A stretch of DNA of 64,000 nucleotides, from the NCBI RefSeq assembly GCF_030519475.1, contig NZ_JAUMKD010000001.1:744001-808000 (forward strand), written 5' to 3'. Both the position numbers and the translations under genes were made by a program. Shown piece by piece: positions 62,506 through 64,000 of this stretch. This DNA comes from Micromonospora sp. C28SCA-DRY-2. Its GTDB lineage: Bacteria; Actinomycetota; Actinomycetes; Mycobacteriales; Micromonosporaceae. The notes beneath the pieces were generated by a model. It saw only the letters and a list, made by a program, of their open reading frames with translations. It was not told the origin of the DNA and ran no database searches. The stretch's first letter is position 1. Each line of letters opens with the position of its first letter.

Positions 62506-64000
62506 TCAGCGCAGGGCTAGGGCGGCCAGGGCGGCGTTGACGATGCTGCCGGGCAGCAGGTCGTGCAGCTCGTACAGCTCCCCGACGCTGCCGGACTGGC
62601 CGAACTCGTCCACCCCGAGCGGCACCGCCGGGGCGCCGAGCGCCGAGCCGAGCCAGGCCATCGCGTGCGACGCGGCGTCGTGCACGGTCACCACCGGCAC
62701 CCGGTCGGCGAAGGCGGTGCGCAGCGCGCCCGGCACGCTCGGCACGGTCGCGGTGCGCACGCCCTGGCGCAGGGTGCGCTGCCAGGCCCGGTAGAGCCGG
62801 TCCAGGCTGGTCACGTCCACCACGTGCGCGGCGATGCCCTCCTCGGCCAGCTCGGCCGCCGCCGCCAGCACCTCGGGCAGCACCGCGCCGGACGCGGCCA
62901 GCTGCACCACCGGCGCGTCGGCCAGGTGCGGGTACGCCTGGTGCGCGTCCACCAGCCGGTACGCCCCGGCCACCGCCTGCCGGCGCAGCACCGCGTCGCC
63001 CAGCCGGGCCCGGGCCGCCTCGAACGGCGCCTGGTCGATGGGGCGGGTGCTGAGCCGGAAGTAGTACGCCCCGTCCTCGGCCGGGGCGGCGGTGGCCGAC
63101 GGGCTCGCCCCGCCGGCGATCTGGCCCAGCGCGTCGCAGAGCAACCAGTCCAGGGTGGTCGCGTACGCGGGCTCGACGAAGGTCACGCCGGGCAGCTCCA
63201 GGCCCACCGAGGCGGTGATGGTGGACTGGTGGGCCCCGCCCTCCGGGGCGAGCGTGATGCCCGACGGGGTGCCGGCGACCACGAACCGGGAGCCGGAGTA
63301 CGTGCCGTACAGGAACGCGTCCAGGCCGCGCAGCACGAACGGGTCGTAGACGGTGCCGACCGGCAGCAGCGGCTGGCCGGACAGGTCCCAGGACAGGCCG
63401 AGCTGGCCGAGCAGCAGGAACAGGTTCATCTCCGAGATGCCCAGCTCGATGTGCTGCCCCGCGGGGCTCTCGGTCCAGCGCAGCATCCGGTCCTCGGTCC
63501 AGGAGCGCTGCTCGGTCGGGGCGAACACCCCTGTCTTGTTGATGAAGCCGGCGAGGTTGGTCGAGGTGGCCACGTCCGGCGCGGTGGTGACCAGGTACTT
63601 CCCGACCTCGGGGTCGCGGGCCAGATCGACCAGCACCCGGCCGAAGACCTCCTGGGTGGAGATCGGCTTGTTGGCGCGTACCCGGGTGGTCTCCGGGACG
63701 GTGATCCCCAGCGCCCGCCGGCGCGGCGGGCGGGACAGGGTCTCCCGGCGCTCGCCGGCCCGGATGCCGGCCGCCGACGCCGGGTCGAGGCGGTCCCACT
63801 CGGTCTGCGGGGTCAGCCCGTGCGCCGCGCGCAGCGTGTCGACCTGTTCGGTGGAGAGCAGCGCCGAGTGGTTGCGCGGGTTGCCGGCGATGGGCAGCCC
63901 CCAGCCCTTCACCGTGTACGCGAACACCACGCTGGGCCGGTCGGTGACCGCGTCGCACTGGGCGTACGCGTCGAGCAGCGCCGCCAGGTCGTGCCCGCCG
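62506..64000 (-). CDS. Transketolase-family E1 (AceE-like pyruvate dehydrogenase), partial
   Basis: The gene runs off the right edge; about 498 C-terminal residues are visible. The part includes VKGWGLPIAGNPRNHSALLS, the pyrimidine-domain stretch EAQMSMF-like INKTGVFAPTEQRSW, and the C-terminal transketolase domain (TVPSVPGALRTAFADRVPVV...GVDEFGQSG). This fits the homodimeric AceE-type 2-oxoacid dehydrogenase E1 or a related transketolase-like family; the TPP-binding N-terminal half is missing from the window, so the substrate cannot be named firmly. Confidence 0.75.
   Translation of the reverse strand, partial: GGHDLAALLDAYAQCDAVTDRPSVVFAYTVKGWGLPIAGNPRNHSALLSTEQVDTLRAAHGLTPQTEWDRLDPASAAGIRAGERRETLSRPPRRRALGITVPETTRVRANKPISTQEVFGRVLVDLARDPEVGKYLVTTAPDVATSTNLAGFINKTGVFAPTEQRSWTEDRMLRWTESPAGQHIELGISEMNLFLLLGQLGLSWDLSGQPLLPVGTVYDPFVLRGLDAFLYGTYSGSRFVVAGTPSGITLAPEGGAHQSTITASVGLELPGVTFVEPAYATTLDWLLCDALGQIAGGASPSATAAPAEDGAYYFRLSTRPIDQAPFEAARARLGDAVLRRQAVAGAYRLVDAHQAYPHLADAPVVQLAASGAVLPEVLAAAAELAEEGIAAHVVDVTSLDRLYRAWQRTLRQGVRTATVPSVPGALRTAFADRVPVVTVHDAASHAMAWLGSALGAPAVPLGVDEFGQSGSVGELYELHDLLPGSIVNAALAALALR

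Overview
The window is very GC-rich DNA with many GTG starts, tightly packed and often overlapping genes, an HU protein with a long Lys/Ala/Pro tail, F420-type CofC, and actinobacterial arrangements such as ppk next to a mutT1-like gene and moxR-DUF58-VWA. These point to an actinomycete, most likely Micromonosporaceae (Micromonospora or close kin). It reads as ordinary chromosome: no IS elements, phage, CRISPR or rRNA were seen. Both ends cut genes (a PrmC/HemK-like methyltransferase on the left, a transketolase-family E1 subunit on the right).

Layout. 1-10 kb: lipid and sulfur metabolism (plsC, gpsA, a cystathionine lyase), cofC, a small cold-shock-like gene, ppk behind a PHO-box-like repeat, a MutT1-like Nudix/phosphatase and a membrane-bound exo/endonuclease/phosphatase (EEP) family protein. 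10-14.3 kb: hup, leuD, leuC, a divergent IclR-type regulator (NdgR-like) and three tRNA genes (Glu, Glu, Gln). 14.4-23 kb: an FAH-family hydrolase, unknown membrane proteins, arfB, and a moxR-DUF58-VWA-protease cluster. 23.5-43.3 kb: a broad branched-chain amino acid region (cimA, ilvE, leuB, serA, ilvC, ilvN, ilvB, ilvD) interspersed with ahpC-ahpD, a PRC-barrel gene, a phosphatase, apbE and a GGDEF-EAL protein. 44-50.5 kb: a ROK regulator facing a five-gene operon (polar amino acid ABC transporter, asparaginase, CutC). 50.6-64 kb: ArsR-SulP, a LacI regulator, a degenerate GGDEF-EAL protein, a PH-domain protein, a hydroxyacid dehydrogenase, a GAF-PP2C phosphatase, a lipoprotein sugar dehydrogenase, a metallophosphoesterase and the E1 fragment.

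How it works together. CimA, LeuCD, LeuB, IlvBN, IlvC, IlvD and IlvE together would make isoleucine from pyruvate and acetyl-CoA through citramalate, without threonine deaminase, and also supply valine and most of leucine (leuA is not here). Two transcription attenuators with tiny leader peptides (MTSTVLIIRS before cimA, MSRSLRVLT before ilvB) were read from the sequence, and an AT-rich palindromic motif is shared by the leuC/ndgR gap and the cimA upstream region, suggesting a second layer of control by the NdgR-like regulator. A third theme is leaderless transcription: more than a dozen genes have a TANNNT-like hexamer 6-8 bases before the start codon.

The least explained systems are the ROK-controlled transporter/asparaginase/CutC operon and the orphan LacI regulator with two look-alike operators 170 bp apart.
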